64,000 nt of DNA. Source: JBBDWJ01 sp963824095 (GTDB lineage Bacteria > Acidobacteriota > Terriglobia > Bryobacterales > UBA6623). The stretch covers positions 2,418,001 through 2,482,000 of the forward strand of contig CAWGNS010000008.1 of the NCBI GenBank assembly GCA_963824095.1, in the 5' to 3' direction. Under the pieces are notes generated by a model. It did no database searches. It saw only the letters and a list, made by a program, of their open reading frames with translations, and had not been told where the DNA came from. Made by a program: the position numbers and the translations under genes. Positions 41,877 to 52,731 of this stretch are shown one piece after another (the first letter of the stretch is position 1; each line of letters starts with the position of its first letter).

Positions 41877-42283
41877 GGTGTTCGTTGTGAGGCCCTATTC
41901 CCGCCACTGATCGACGGTTGCCGATCAGGAACGGGGGCGCGGAATTGGACTCTGTTGACCGTTCGCTGTCCGAATCGGGCGCGGGACCGCCCTTTTGGGC
42001 TCAACAAGTAACCCGAACGGACAGGCGAAGTTGCGGGCGAAGATTCCAGCCGGACGGGCCTAACCCGTCATTTTTAGACTATAGCAGGCAAGCGGCAGGC
42101 CCAGCCTGGCCCAAGTTTGGAATTCGTGACGATCGGAATCGGGCGCGGCGGCAGTCGGCGCGCAACTTTCCCTTCCCGGCGGGGTTCCATAGCTGAGCGC
42201 CGGGCAAGAAACAACCTCTTCGCTTTCGGGGCCGGAAATTCCCGTTTCCTCCGCGTCGATCCAATTACCGCAGGAGTTGGAGC
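41877..42283. other. 407-base divergent gap
   Basis: Lies between the TIGR03437 gene (leftward) and the DUF1549 gene (rightward). Short inverted segments CGTTCGCTGTCCG near 41960 and CGGACAGGCGAA near 42017 could be a shared operator. A CAGGAG ribosome site precedes the DUF1549 start. No further gene seen. Confidence 0.4.
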
Positions 42284-44371
42284 ATGAACGACCTCAGCAG
42301 GTTGACCGCGATCGTTGCTCTGGGCGGCCTGGCGTGGCTGGCGATGCCGGCGCCGGGAGGGCCGCAGAAGGCGGCGGCCGCCGAGACGCCCAAATACAAC
42401 AGCACCGAGGACCTCGGTATATCCCACGTTGGCTGTAGTTTCTTCGGCGAACGGCGAGCGGACTTCTTGCGGGTCGGCCTGGGCGCCCGTCTGCTGGCGA
42501 TGGAAAAGAGCTCGGAACTGACGACGAAGGTCGCCGGTGCGCTTCCGGCAAGCCCTCTGGCGCCGCGCAGCCGTGGGCGCGCCCTGGAGGATCTGGCGCA
42601 GTCGTACGCCGGCGGCGACTCGATCGACGCTTTCATTTTCGGGCAGCTCAAGATCCAAGGAATCCCGCCGGCGCCGCCGGCCACCGACAGCGAGTTTCTG
42701 CGGCGGGTCACTTTGGACCTGACCGGGCGCATTCCCACTTCGGCCGAGGTGGTGGAGTTTCTCGCCGACGCCAACCCGGACAAGCGCGGCGCCAAGATCG
42801 CGGCGTTGCTCGAGACGCCGCAGTGGGCCGACCGTTGGGCGATGTTTTTCGGCGATCTCTACCGCAATACCGCCGTGACCTCCCAGGTCAATCGCTTCAT
42901 CGACGGGCGCGACGCGTTTCACCTGTTCCTGCTCGAGTCCCTCCAGCAGAACAAGCCCTACGACCGGATGGTGCGCGAGATTCTGGCCTCGAAGGGCGCC
43001 GCCGACGGCCGCAGCTACCCGGCCGAATATGCGACCTACGAGGAATTTCAGCAGATCACCAACGACTACCAGGGCAACCCGGTGAAGCCCACGGCAGCGA
43101 GCTACATCGTTGGCGGGCGGACGACCGGCGGCCCGATTCAAGACACTTACGACGCCTTGGCCTCGATCACCGCCCGCGATTTTCTCGGCGTCAGCCACAT
43201 GGACTGCATTTTGTGCCACGACGGCAAGGGCCATCTGGACTCGCTCAGCGTCTGGGGAGCGGCCGCCAAGCGCGCCGACGGCTGGGGCTTGGCTTCGTTT
43301 TTCTCGAAGACGATGTTGAGCCGGCCGCGGGGCCTGCCGGCCGCACCCGAGGGCCAGCCGCCGCCCCTGCCGCGTTACTGGATCGTCTCCGACAACTCCC
43401 GCGGCGCCTATCGCCTCAACACCACCAGCGGCAATCGCCCGGCGCGGCAACCGGCCGAAGGCAGCGGCACGGTGGTGGTCGACCCGGTGTATCCGTTCGG
43501 CGGAGGCAAGCCGTCCGCCGGCGAGACGTATCCGGAAGCATTGGGGCGTCTACTGACCGCCGACAAACAGTTTGCGCGGGCGGCGGTCAACTACATCTGG
43601 CGGGAGTTTTTCGGCCGCGGCATTGTCGACCCGGCTGACCAGTTCGATCTGGCGCGCCTGGATCCCGCCAGCCCGCCGCCCCAGCCCTGGACGGTCCAGC
43701 CGTCGCATCCCGAGTTGCTGGAGTTTCTGGCCGGCGAGTTCATCGACCACAAGTTCGATTTGAAATGGCTGATGAGCACGATTGCGAACTCCGACGACTA
43801 TCAACTTTCCTCGCGATACGACGGTGTCTGGAGCCCCGCCTACGAGACCTATTTCGCGCGCCACCAGGTGCGCCGGCTCACGGCGGAGGAGATCCACGAC
43901 GCGCTGCTGATTTCCGGCGGCTTGCCCGTGCAGTATCCGGTGTCGCCGGCGATCGGCGCGGTCAGCCTGGCGATGCAGTTTCCCGACGTGCAGTCGATGC
44001 CGCGCGCGGGGCGGCGTGACCCGACGGGGCTGCAAGCGGCGGCGTTTCTGGACGCCTTTTTCCGGGGCGACCGCGAAGCGACGCCGCGCAGCGGCGATGG
44101 CAGCATCTTGCAGGCGCTGCAGTTGATGAATAGTCCGCTGGTGTTGGCCCGCGTGGACTCGCACAACTCGGCCACGGCCCTGGCGCAGGTGGTTCAGCAG
44201 CCCGACAACGTGGCCGTACAACTTCTCTACCTGAGGGTGTTGAGCCGGCCTCCAACGGCCGGAGAACTGGCGGCGGGAGTCGCCATGCTCGGCGGCGGCG
44301 ACCGCAACGCCAAGGCCGAAGACTTGATGTGGAGTCTCTACAACAAGGTCGATTTCATTTTCAACTATTGA
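42284..44371 (+). CDS. DUF1549/DUF1553 family exported protein
   Basis: A 695-residue protein of the Planctomycete-type PSCyt2/PSD1 (DUF1549 and DUF1553) family. The DUF1549 part carries FLRRVTLDLTGRIPTSAEVVEF and WADRWAMFFGDLYR; the DUF1553 part carries FARAAVNYIWREFFGRGIVDP and HPELLEFLAGEFIDHKFDLKW in pieces, and RRLTAEEIHDALL. The N-terminal leader is hydrophobic. Between the two domains a CILCH motif (residues 308-312) could attach heme c. The family is usually paired with DUF1501 proteins, as here: the next gene begins 55 bases after this stop. The role is unknown; degradation or binding of polymer at the cell envelope has been proposed in general terms only. Confidence 0.9.
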   Translation: MNDLSRLTAIVALGGLAWLAMPAPGGPQKAAAAETPKYNSTEDLGISHVGCSFFGERRADFLRVGLGARLLAMEKSSELTTKVAGALPASPLAPRSRGRALEDLAQSYAGGDSIDAFIFGQLKIQGIPPAPPATDSEFLRRVTLDLTGRIPTSAEVVEFLADANPDKRGAKIAALLETPQWADRWAMFFGDLYRNTAVTSQVNRFIDGRDAFHLFLLESLQQNKPYDRMVREILASKGAADGRSYPAEYATYEEFQQITNDYQGNPVKPTAASYIVGGRTTGGPIQDTYDALASITARDFLGVSHMDCILCHDGKGHLDSLSVWGAAAKRADGWGLASFFSKTMLSRPRGLPAAPEGQPPPLPRYWIVSDNSRGAYRLNTTSGNRPARQPAEGSGTVVVDPVYPFGGGKPSAGETYPEALGRLLTADKQFARAAVNYIWREFFGRGIVDPADQFDLARLDPASPPPQPWTVQPSHPELLEFLAGEFIDHKFDLKWLMSTIANSDDYQLSSRYDGVWSPAYETYFARHQVRRLTAEEIHDALLISGGLPVQYPVSPAIGAVSLAMQFPDVQSMPRAGRRDPTGLQAAAFLDAFFRGDREATPRSGDGSILQALQLMNSPLVLARVDSHNSATALAQVVQQPDNVAVQLLYLRVLSRPPTAGELAAGVAMLGGGDRNAKAEDLMWSLYNKVDFIFNY

Positions 44372-44426
44372 GGCCCCGCCCCAGAGCCATATCCGCGTCG
44401 GAATTCGTTCGGAAACGAGGCAATCG

Positions 44427-45848
44427 ATGAACGAGCGTGAACGTTTCGAGAAAGTGTTGCAAAGACGTCCCCGCCCCCACATTTCGTTCTTGCAGAGGCC
44501 GCAGTGGAGCCGCCGCCACTTTTTCCGCTTTCTGGCGGCGGGCGTCAGCGGCTATTACCTGGCCGGCCCGTGGAGTCCCGGCCTGTTGAAGGCCCAGGCG
44601 GCTACCGAGACCAAGAACACCGCCAGGCAGGTCATCTTTCTGTTTCTGGAAGGCGCGCCGAGCGGTGTCGACACCTTCGACCTGAAGGAAACCGCCGGCG
44701 TGACTCCGGCCGACTTTGCGCCCGAGACGATCCAGGGATTGCGCTTCCCGACGGGCATCCTGGGCAAGACCGCCGAGGTCCTCGACAAGGTGGCCATCAT
44801 CCGCTCCGGTTCGGCGTGGGCGCTGGCGCATCCGCTGGCGCAAACCTGGTTCCAGATCGGCCGCAACCCCACCTCGGCGTTAGGCAAGTTCGCACCCCAC
44901 ATCGGCAGCGTCGTCGCCATCGAGAAAGAGCCCGAACGGCGGCCCGACCAAATCTTTCCCGCGTTCATTGCGCTGAATGCTTCCAACATCCCGGGCTCGG
45001 GCTACTTGCCGACGGATTTCAGCCCGTTCAAGATACAGCCGGAGGCCGCCGGGCTGGCCGCGACCGAACACGCCGCCGGGCAGGCGCGTTTCGAGCAGCG
45101 CTGGGACTTGCTGTCGTCGATCGACGGCGCCCTGCGCAGCGCCGATTCGCCGCTGGGCGCCGCTGCCTCGGGCATGGGCGAGCTCTATCAGGACGCGCAA
45201 AGTCTGATGTTCAACCCACTGGTCGCCAGCACCTTCGGGTTCACCGAAGAAGAGAGCGCGCGCTACGGCGGCAGCTCGTTCGGCAACGCCTGCCTGATCG
45301 CCCGTAAGATCGCCGAAGCCGACCAGGGCACGCGGTTTATTCAGGTCACGCTGGGCGGTTGGGACCATCACCAGGGGATCTACGACCGCCAGGAAGTCAA
45401 CGGGCGCGACGTGGGCAGCAACATCTACGCGCAATGCGGGCAGTTCGACGCGGCATTTGCGGCGCTGGTGGGCGACCTGGAAGCGTCCGGCCACCTCGAT
45501 GAAACCCTGATCGTGGTTTCAGGAGAGTTCGGGCGCACGGTGGGGCCGCTGACCAACTCCAACAACGGTCGCGACCACTATCTGCAGATGTTCTATGTGT
45601 TCGCCGGAGGCGGTATTCAAGGAGGCAGGGCGATCGGCGAGACCGACCCCACGGGCGGCTTTACCGTCGACACCGGCTGGTCGCGATACCGCGACATTCG
45701 TCCCGAAGACATCGAAGCCACGATCTACTCCGCGCTGGGGATCAACTGGACCAAGGTTCGCGACGATGACCCGTTGGGACGAGGGTTCGAATACGTCCCC
45801 GACTCCGACGAGGATCTCTACGGGCCGGTAAACGAGTTGTGGGGATAG
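44427..45848 (+). CDS. DUF1501 family protein, Tat-exported
   Basis: A 473-residue protein of the DUF1501 group, which has a sulfatase/alkaline-phosphatase-like fold. The N terminus carries a twin-arginine signal, SRRHFFRFLAAG (Arg29, Arg30), followed by a hydrophobic run. Then come VIFLFLEGAPSGVDTFDLK, IIRSGSAWALAHPLAQ, GGWDHHQGIY and VVSGEFGRTVG, NNGRDHYLQMF, which mark the metal-site regions of the family. It is the operon partner of the DUF1549 gene. The Tat signal suggests folding with a cofactor before export. Substrate unknown. Confidence 0.92.
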   Translation: MNERERFEKVLQRRPRPHISFLQRPQWSRRHFFRFLAAGVSGYYLAGPWSPGLLKAQAATETKNTARQVIFLFLEGAPSGVDTFDLKETAGVTPADFAPETIQGLRFPTGILGKTAEVLDKVAIIRSGSAWALAHPLAQTWFQIGRNPTSALGKFAPHIGSVVAIEKEPERRPDQIFPAFIALNASNIPGSGYLPTDFSPFKIQPEAAGLAATEHAAGQARFEQRWDLLSSIDGALRSADSPLGAAASGMGELYQDAQSLMFNPLVASTFGFTEEESARYGGSSFGNACLIARKIAEADQGTRFIQVTLGGWDHHQGIYDRQEVNGRDVGSNIYAQCGQFDAAFAALVGDLEASGHLDETLIVVSGEFGRTVGPLTNSNNGRDHYLQMFYVFAGGGIQGGRAIGETDPTGGFTVDTGWSRYRDIRPEDIEATIYSALGINWTKVRDDDPLGRGFEYVPDSDEDLYGPVNELWG

Positions 45849-45914
45849 CGGATACGCAGGGCTTGAGCACGGGGGCTGCCCGCTGTCCGGCCGTTCGCGA
45901 CGACAAGCCGCTCT

Positions 45915-47540
45915 CTAGAAGAACGGAAACTTCTTTTTCGATTTCTTCTTGACGTCGCCCGGATCCTGGAACGGCAGGTCGACGCTGATCGGGTTGTGAT
46001 CGGAGAGCCGTTCCACCAGGCAGTAGTTGACTTCCCGCATGGCGCGCGCGAAGTGGGGCGCAAAGCGATAGGGTTCCCGCGGGCTACGCGAGTTTTCGAT
46101 ATAGGGCTTGACGAAGATCCAGTCGAGCCGGAGTTTTCCGGCGGGGCCGATCGTGCGGTTGACCTGGTAACTGGGCGCGAAGCCTTTGCTTTCTCGCATG
46201 TTCGAATTGGCGAGAGTCCCTTCGGTGCCGTTGACGGTGCGGCCCTTGTCGCCGCGAAAGTCGAAGACGGTGCCGTCGGCGAAGCGAAACTCCTCGATCG
46301 ACTTGAACAGCTCGGCCTCGGGATTGGGGCCGATTACAGGGATGTTAGCCGCCGTGGGATCGTTCTGGTTCTTGATGAAGTTGACGCCGCCCTTGACGAC
46401 GTCGTACATCAGTCCAACGCCGGTGGCGTATTTCAACCCGGTGGTGGCCCAGAATTCGGAACTGCCAACGCGCCGGTAGATCTCGCGTTTGATGTCGGTC
46501 GGGCTGGTGTCGCTGAGAGTGGTGTTCAAATCCCCGGCCATCACCAGCGGGTTGTGCGTCTCTTTGAGGAAGTTCAACAGCTCTTCCATCTGCTCGCGGC
46601 GCTCTTTCGGCTCGGTGCGGTTTTCCAGGTGCGGCGCCACGATCGTGACCTTGCCCTCCGGCAGGTCGGGCATGTCGAGGGTGACCATCAGGCAGGTGCG
46701 CCCCCCGCGGCGAATCTCACGCGAAACCTTTTCCAGGAAGACCGCCGAGGCGACGCCGCGCTTGCCCGCCTCGATCTTGCTGACCCGATCCTTTTCGCCG
46801 CGGAACCAGTCATAGCCCTGCTTTTCGAACGGCCGCAAGCGGGCTTCGAGGATGGGGTAGCGCGACAGGATGGCCGTGCCGTGCAGTCCCTTGAGCCGGT
46901 CCCGGTCGACCTGTAGGTCGTCCACCAGGTGTTTGCGCTCGGTCTCATCTTCCATTTCCTCAAACTGCTCGGTGCCGAGGCTGATCGGGTCGACCTCGAT
47001 AAACTCGACGCCGTAAGCCCAGTTCATGTTGAGCGCTTCGCCCAACTCGCGAACCACCGCGCGGTAGCCGGTGCGCTTCATGCCCCAATCGACCTCGTTG
47101 AGCACGATGACGTCGGCCGACTGCATGACGTCGAGTTGCTCGAGCAACTCGTTGACGCGGATGCGTTCGCCGCTTTGCGCCTGATCCTTTAGAAATGCAT
47201 TGGTGTCGGTGAACAGCAGCTTGAGGTGATCGAGGGCGAAGCCGCGCTCGATGTTCCACATCACCACACGCAGCGACGGACCCAGCTCTTCGATGTCGGG
47301 CCGGTGCGGCTTGGCGCCTCGATAGTGCGCCTCGTTGCTGAGGAAGGGCGTGGTGCGAATGGCGGTGAGTTTCGCATCCAGCCCATCGTCGAGCTGATCT
47401 TCCTGGAGCGCCACCAGCTCGTCGTAGGAGAACATCGCCGGTTCCTGATAGCGCGTGTAGGCGTCGTCGGCGGCCGGCGCGGCCGCGACGAATACGATCC
47501 ACAGAACCAGCAAGCTTGCGGCAAGGCGCAGTCGAATCAT
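45915..47540 (-). CDS. Exported endonuclease/exonuclease/phosphatase-fold protein
   Basis: From the Met at 47538-47540 the 541-residue product has a signal peptide (MIRLRLAASLLVLWIVFVAA) and then the EEP catalytic core: VVMWNIERG (Asn metal ligand), VIVLNEVDWG (Glu), VAPHLENR, MAGDLNTTL (Asp and Asn) and a C-terminal LSDHNPISVDLPF (Asp and catalytic His). Such proteins are DNases, inositol-phosphate or sphingomyelin phosphatases. A long insertion of mixed charge after the first Glu is unusual. The reading frame is open upstream to 47804, without family sequence. Export suggests an extracellular or periplasmic phosphodiesterase; substrate unknown. Confidence 0.86.
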   Translation of the reverse strand: MIRLRLAASLLVLWIVFVAAAPAADDAYTRYQEPAMFSYDELVALQEDQLDDGLDAKLTAIRTTPFLSNEAHYRGAKPHRPDIEELGPSLRVVMWNIERGFALDHLKLLFTDTNAFLKDQAQSGERIRVNELLEQLDVMQSADVIVLNEVDWGMKRTGYRAVVRELGEALNMNWAYGVEFIEVDPISLGTEQFEEMEDETERKHLVDDLQVDRDRLKGLHGTAILSRYPILEARLRPFEKQGYDWFRGEKDRVSKIEAGKRGVASAVFLEKVSREIRRGGRTCLMVTLDMPDLPEGKVTIVAPHLENRTEPKERREQMEELLNFLKETHNPLVMAGDLNTTLSDTSPTDIKREIYRRVGSSEFWATTGLKYATGVGLMYDVVKGGVNFIKNQNDPTAANIPVIGPNPEAELFKSIEEFRFADGTVFDFRGDKGRTVNGTEGTLANSNMRESKGFAPSYQVNRTIGPAGKLRLDWIFVKPYIENSRSPREPYRFAPHFARAMREVNYCLVERLSDHNPISVDLPFQDPGDVKKKSKKKFPFF

Positions 47541-47771
47541 CGTGTCCTCGATGGATGGTTTTCCCCGAGCTGGAAGACAGCGGATGAGCCGGGAGTTTAC
47601 AGGATGATGGGAGAAGTCCCCCGCGACCCTACCGCATTGTACAGCCTTGTCTGAAGGATTCCACTGCAACGTGAGCTGTTTCACAACAAAAGTATAAAGT
47701 TGCTGGCGGGCCCCTCCGAATATTAGCTTGGGGGTGGTTTGGCGGCGCAGGCCCGGGTTAAGATCGGTCGA

Positions 47772-47801
47772 GCCTGATCGCAAACAAACGCCTGATCGCA
47801 A
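47772..47801. repeat. Direct repeat GCCTGATCGCAA in the divergent gap
   Basis: Two exact 12-base copies at 47772-47783 and 47790-47801, 18 bases apart from start to start. The gap (47541-47849) separates two divergent secreted-protein genes and this could be an operator. Confidence 0.5.
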
Positions 47802-47816
47802 CAAGAGATCATCCGG

Positions 47817-47840
47817 CCTCCCCCGCTGCGGGAGGTTTTT
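47817..47840 (+). terminator. Terminator-like hairpin in the leader of the beta-helix gene
   Basis: CCTCCC (47817-47822) and GGGAGG (47830-47835) form a 6-bp G+C stem with a seven-base loop, followed by TTTTT at 47836-47840. The run ends ten bases before the ATG at 47850, touching the ribosome site. The upstream gene is divergent, so it can stop only a transcript of its own gene; an attenuator is possible. Confidence 0.55.
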
Positions 47841-47849
47841 GGAGAAGCG

Positions 47850-49325
47850 ATGGTCCCGCGACTTCGCTGTTACGTCTTAGCCCTAGCCATCTGCGCACTG
47901 CTGCCGGCGACCGCCGCCGGGGCGGACTTTTTTGCGGCGCCCGACGGCCACGCGAACGGCTGGGGGACGCTCTCGGACCCTTGGGATATTCAAACCGCGC
48001 TGGCTCAGCCGCGGGCGGTGGGGCCGGGCGACGTGATCTGGTTGCGCGGCGGTACCTACGCGCTTGAGCAAACCTTGGTGAGCCGGCTGGTTGGCGCCGA
48101 AGGCCGCCCGATCGTGGTGCGGCAGTTTCCCGGTGAGCGTGCGACGCTCGATTGCCGGCGGATCACCGAAACGGGAGCGGGCACCGAATGTCTGCTCATC
48201 AAGAGCGTCTACACCTGGTATTGGGGTTTCGAAATCACCAACTCGACGCGGGTCCGCCAGGTGTCCTTCTCCGGCAGCACGCCGAACCCGCGCGGCCTGG
48301 GCGTGCAGGGCCAGGGAGGCTTGGGCACCAAGCTGATCAATCTCGTCATTCACGACGTGGGCACTTCGCTGTTTGAATCGCAGCGGTCGGGCATCGAGAT
48401 CTACGGCGTCATCGCCTACAACTCAGGCTGGGAGGGACCCGACCGCAGCCACGGGCCGGGCTTCTATGTGCGTAATCGCTCGGACTATCCGCGCAAGGTG
48501 CTCCGCGACAATATTGTGTTTCAGCACTACCGCCAGGGGCTGCAAGGCTACGGCACCTTCGACAACGTATTCAGCAACTTCCTGGTGGAAGGCAACGTTT
48601 TCTTCAACAACGGCATCGGGGCCGACGGTTTCCACCGCAACCTGATGTTCGGCAACGAAAACACCGATCATCGCGATGACGTGTTTCGCGAAAATTTTAC
48701 GTATTTCTCGGACGGCGCGGGCGCCGGAGCCAACACCTTGGGCAGCGAGGCGGGCGGCTGCCGGGGACTGACCGTGGTGGGGAATGTGTTTGCTCACGGG
48801 CCCGGTAGAGCGGCTCTGCAGGTCAACAATTGCACCGCGACGGAAATCGCCGGGAATCTTTTTTTCGGCAAGACCTCGTTTGAGACGGCGCAAACGGACC
48901 TAGACCTGACGGGCGATGCATTTCGTGCCGCATTCCCGGGCAACATCTACTACGGAGACGGCCTCGGGACTCCACATGGGCTGGCGACGTTCCTGCGTCC
49001 GAATCAATATGAGCCGGGTCGCGCGAACTTGATTGTTTACAACTGGGACCGGCGGCCGTCGGTGGCGATCGACGTCAGCTCGCTCGGGATGCGGCGAGGC
49101 GATGCGTACGAGATCCGCAATGTGCAGGACTACTACGGGGAAGCCGTCCAGCGAATTTACCGGGGCGGGCCGCTCGACGTGCCGATGACCGGCTGGCAGG
49201 CCGCAAGTCCGGTCGGATATCAGGGGCCGGCGCTACCCGCGACGTTTCCCGAATTCGGGGTATTTGTGGTGACCTGGGGCGATTCCATGGGCGCCAGGCA
49301 CCCTTTGCCTCGGCGCCGGCGGTAA
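47850..49325 (+). CDS. Secreted parallel beta-helix protein
   Basis: A 491-residue exported protein with signal peptide VLALAICALLPATAAGA. The body has beta-helix rungs of the polysaccharide lyase/Pel-like kind: GDVIWLRGGTYAL, GRPIVVRQFPGERATLDC, WYWGFEITNS, KLINLVIHDVG, GIEIYGVIAYNSGW, LVEGNVFFNNGIG, VVGNVFAHG. The C-terminal domain (VAIDVSSLGMRRGDAYEIRN, then PEFGVFVVTWG) is a small beta-sandwich. It has no dockerin tail, unlike the protein encoded at 37845. Likely a polysaccharide-binding or cleaving surface protein; catalytic residues could not be fixed. Confidence 0.8.
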   Translation: MVPRLRCYVLALAICALLPATAAGADFFAAPDGHANGWGTLSDPWDIQTALAQPRAVGPGDVIWLRGGTYALEQTLVSRLVGAEGRPIVVRQFPGERATLDCRRITETGAGTECLLIKSVYTWYWGFEITNSTRVRQVSFSGSTPNPRGLGVQGQGGLGTKLINLVIHDVGTSLFESQRSGIEIYGVIAYNSGWEGPDRSHGPGFYVRNRSDYPRKVLRDNIVFQHYRQGLQGYGTFDNVFSNFLVEGNVFFNNGIGADGFHRNLMFGNENTDHRDDVFRENFTYFSDGAGAGANTLGSEAGGCRGLTVVGNVFAHGPGRAALQVNNCTATEIAGNLFFGKTSFETAQTDLDLTGDAFRAAFPGNIYYGDGLGTPHGLATFLRPNQYEPGRANLIVYNWDRRPSVAIDVSSLGMRRGDAYEIRNVQDYYGEAVQRIYRGGPLDVPMTGWQAASPVGYQGPALPATFPEFGVFVVTWGDSMGARHPLPRRRR

Positions 49326-49360
49326 CGTTTCGCGCCACGCCAAGACGCCTGGGTAGGATG

Positions 49361-49479
49361 CCCGGTAGCGCAGGGCTGGTGTATTTTCCAAACCTGCGGC
49401 CTTTCACGCCGCGCCGAAGGGCCCACTCGTCCGTGGAAAACCGCAGGTCTGGGAAAAGCTCCCAGCCCTGCGCCACGGG
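49361..49479. repeat. Inverted repeat of family D
   Basis: Arms 49361-49399 and 49441-49479 are imperfect reverse complements over 39 bases, with shared CCGCAGG and AGCCCTGCGC parts. The same ends occur at 20504-20535. It lies between a beta-helix gene and the convergent POT transporter gene. Confidence 0.65.
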
Positions 49480-49525
49480 TTTTCCCAGGAATCCGCGGGG
49501 GGGACCTCTGGGGCGAGGTGCGCGA

Positions 49526-51061
<1,536 letters not shown>

Positions 51062-51367
51062 AACTCCAAGCCCAAGGTTTTCGCAATCTCGCCGGAGCGT
51101 CCGCCGCGTCGGGGCATCCGATGCTGGTGGCGAGGACTAACCGACTGAAGCGTAACCGATTATAGCTTTGCCGTCCAGCGAGCCAGGCGATCTCCCGAAA
51201 GACGCACGATCACCGCCACTCCGTTGCGTCCCATCCTCGCGTGGTCCGTTCTGGATCGCCCCGGCGGCTTCTCAGCGTCTCAGGTGGTGTGAGAAGATGA
51301 TGAGTCTGCCCACCGGGTTAGCCTCGAGACAGCCAGGAGTTCTCCCTCAACCGTTGATGACGGGTCC
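51062..51367. other. 306-base gap between the POT and MFS genes
   Basis: Divergent intergenic stretch. No gene. A TATAGC hexamer near 51162 is the only -10-like sequence noticed; no convincing -35 partner. Confidence 0.3.
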
Positions 51368-52633
51368 ATGAGCGCCCCTTTGTTGAACACCGAACCCGAG
51401 GGGTTGCCCCCTCCTCCTAAGCCGGGCGTGTTCGCGGCGACGTTCCGGGCATTCCTCTACCGTGATTTCCGGCTGATGTGGGGCGGCGCGTTCACCTCCA
51501 CCACCGGCACGTTTGTCCAGGAATTCGCCCAAAACTGGCTGGTTTACACCCTTACCGACTCCGCGTTCCTGCTGGGTCTGACGGCGTTCCTCAACGGCGC
51601 GCCGATTCTGATGTTTTCCCTGCTGGGGGGAGTCGCCGCCGATCGTGTCGACCGCCGCAAGCTGCTGTTGCTCTCGCAATACATCCAGATGACCAGCGCC
51701 CTGGTGCTGGCGGTCCTGCTGTGGCTGAACGTCATCCAGGTGTGGCACATCATGGCGGCGGCGCTGGCGACCGGCATCGGCCAGGCCTTCGGCGGACCGG
51801 CCTACCAGGCCCTGATTCCCTCGCTGGTCGAGAAAGAGGACCTGCCCAACGCCATCGCTCTGATGTCGATTCAATTCAATCTGGCGCGTGTGGTGGGGCC
51901 CGTGGTCGGCCTGCTGGCGTTCACCGCGATGGGTCCGGCCGCCTGTTTCTTGATCAACTCGCTGAGCTACCTGGCGGTGATTTTCTCGCTGTTCGTCATC
52001 CACGTCCGGTTCGTACCGAAAAAGACCGAAGTGCGCGTGATGCACAGTCTCAAGGAAGGCTTGGCGTTCGTCTTCCGGCGGAAATCGCTGTTGGCTCTCG
52101 TCGCCCTGGCGACCATCACGGCGTTTTTCGCGGTTCCCCTGATCACCCTGCTGCCTGTATTTGCCAACAAGACCTACGGCCTGGGGGCGCAGGGTTACGG
52201 CACGATGATGTCGTTCTCCGGCGCGGGCGCGGTGACCGGCGCGCTGTTTGTCGCCTGGCTGGGAAATACCGAGCGCAAGGGTTGGACGGCCCTGGTGATG
52301 CAAGTCGTTCTGGGGCTGGCGACCCTCGCGTTCGCGTTGAGCACCAACCTCTGGGCGGGCTGCTTTTTCGTGTTTGTGGCGGGGGGCGCGGTGCTGGCGG
52401 TCTTCGCGCTGCTCAACTCGCTGGTGCAGTTGCTCTGCCCCGAAGAGTTGCGCGGCCGCATCATGAGCGTTTACCACACGGCGTTTCGGGGGGCGATGCC
52501 CCTAGGCAACCTGGTGGCCGGATCGCTGGCCAGCCGGCTCGGCGCGCCGCTGGTGGTGTCGGTCAACGCCGTCATTCTGCTGGTTGCAGCAGGATGGTAC
52601 CTGTTGAAGGACAAGCGGGTCATCGAGTTGTAG
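51368..52633 (+). CDS. MFS transporter, EntS/enterobactin-exporter type
   Basis: A 421-residue twelve-helix major-facilitator protein of the MFS_3 type. It begins FRAFLYRDFRLMWGGAFTSTTGTFVQEFAQNWLVY in pieces, has the helix 2-3 loop GGVAADRVDRRKLLLLSQ, and the mid-protein GLAFVFRRKSLLALVALA. These are typical of the family that holds macrolide and siderophore exporters. The start ATG has no clear ribosome site. No siderophore genes are near, so the export substrate is unknown. Confidence 0.88.
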   Translation: MSAPLLNTEPEGLPPPPKPGVFAATFRAFLYRDFRLMWGGAFTSTTGTFVQEFAQNWLVYTLTDSAFLLGLTAFLNGAPILMFSLLGGVAADRVDRRKLLLLSQYIQMTSALVLAVLLWLNVIQVWHIMAAALATGIGQAFGGPAYQALIPSLVEKEDLPNAIALMSIQFNLARVVGPVVGLLAFTAMGPAACFLINSLSYLAVIFSLFVIHVRFVPKKTEVRVMHSLKEGLAFVFRRKSLLALVALATITAFFAVPLITLLPVFANKTYGLGAQGYGTMMSFSGAGAVTGALFVAWLGNTERKGWTALVMQVVLGLATLAFALSTNLWAGCFFVFVAGGAVLAVFALLNSLVQLLCPEELRGRIMSVYHTAFRGAMPLGNLVAGSLASRLGAPLVVSVNAVILLVAAGWYLLKDKRVIEL

Positions 52634-52731
52634 GAACGGCGGCTCTGTTTTCGCGATCCGCGGGGACGGCGGCTGTCGGTGAGGCGGCTGGGAGAGGAAC
52701 ATCCCCTGTTGCGGGATGTCGCCTGCTGGGG

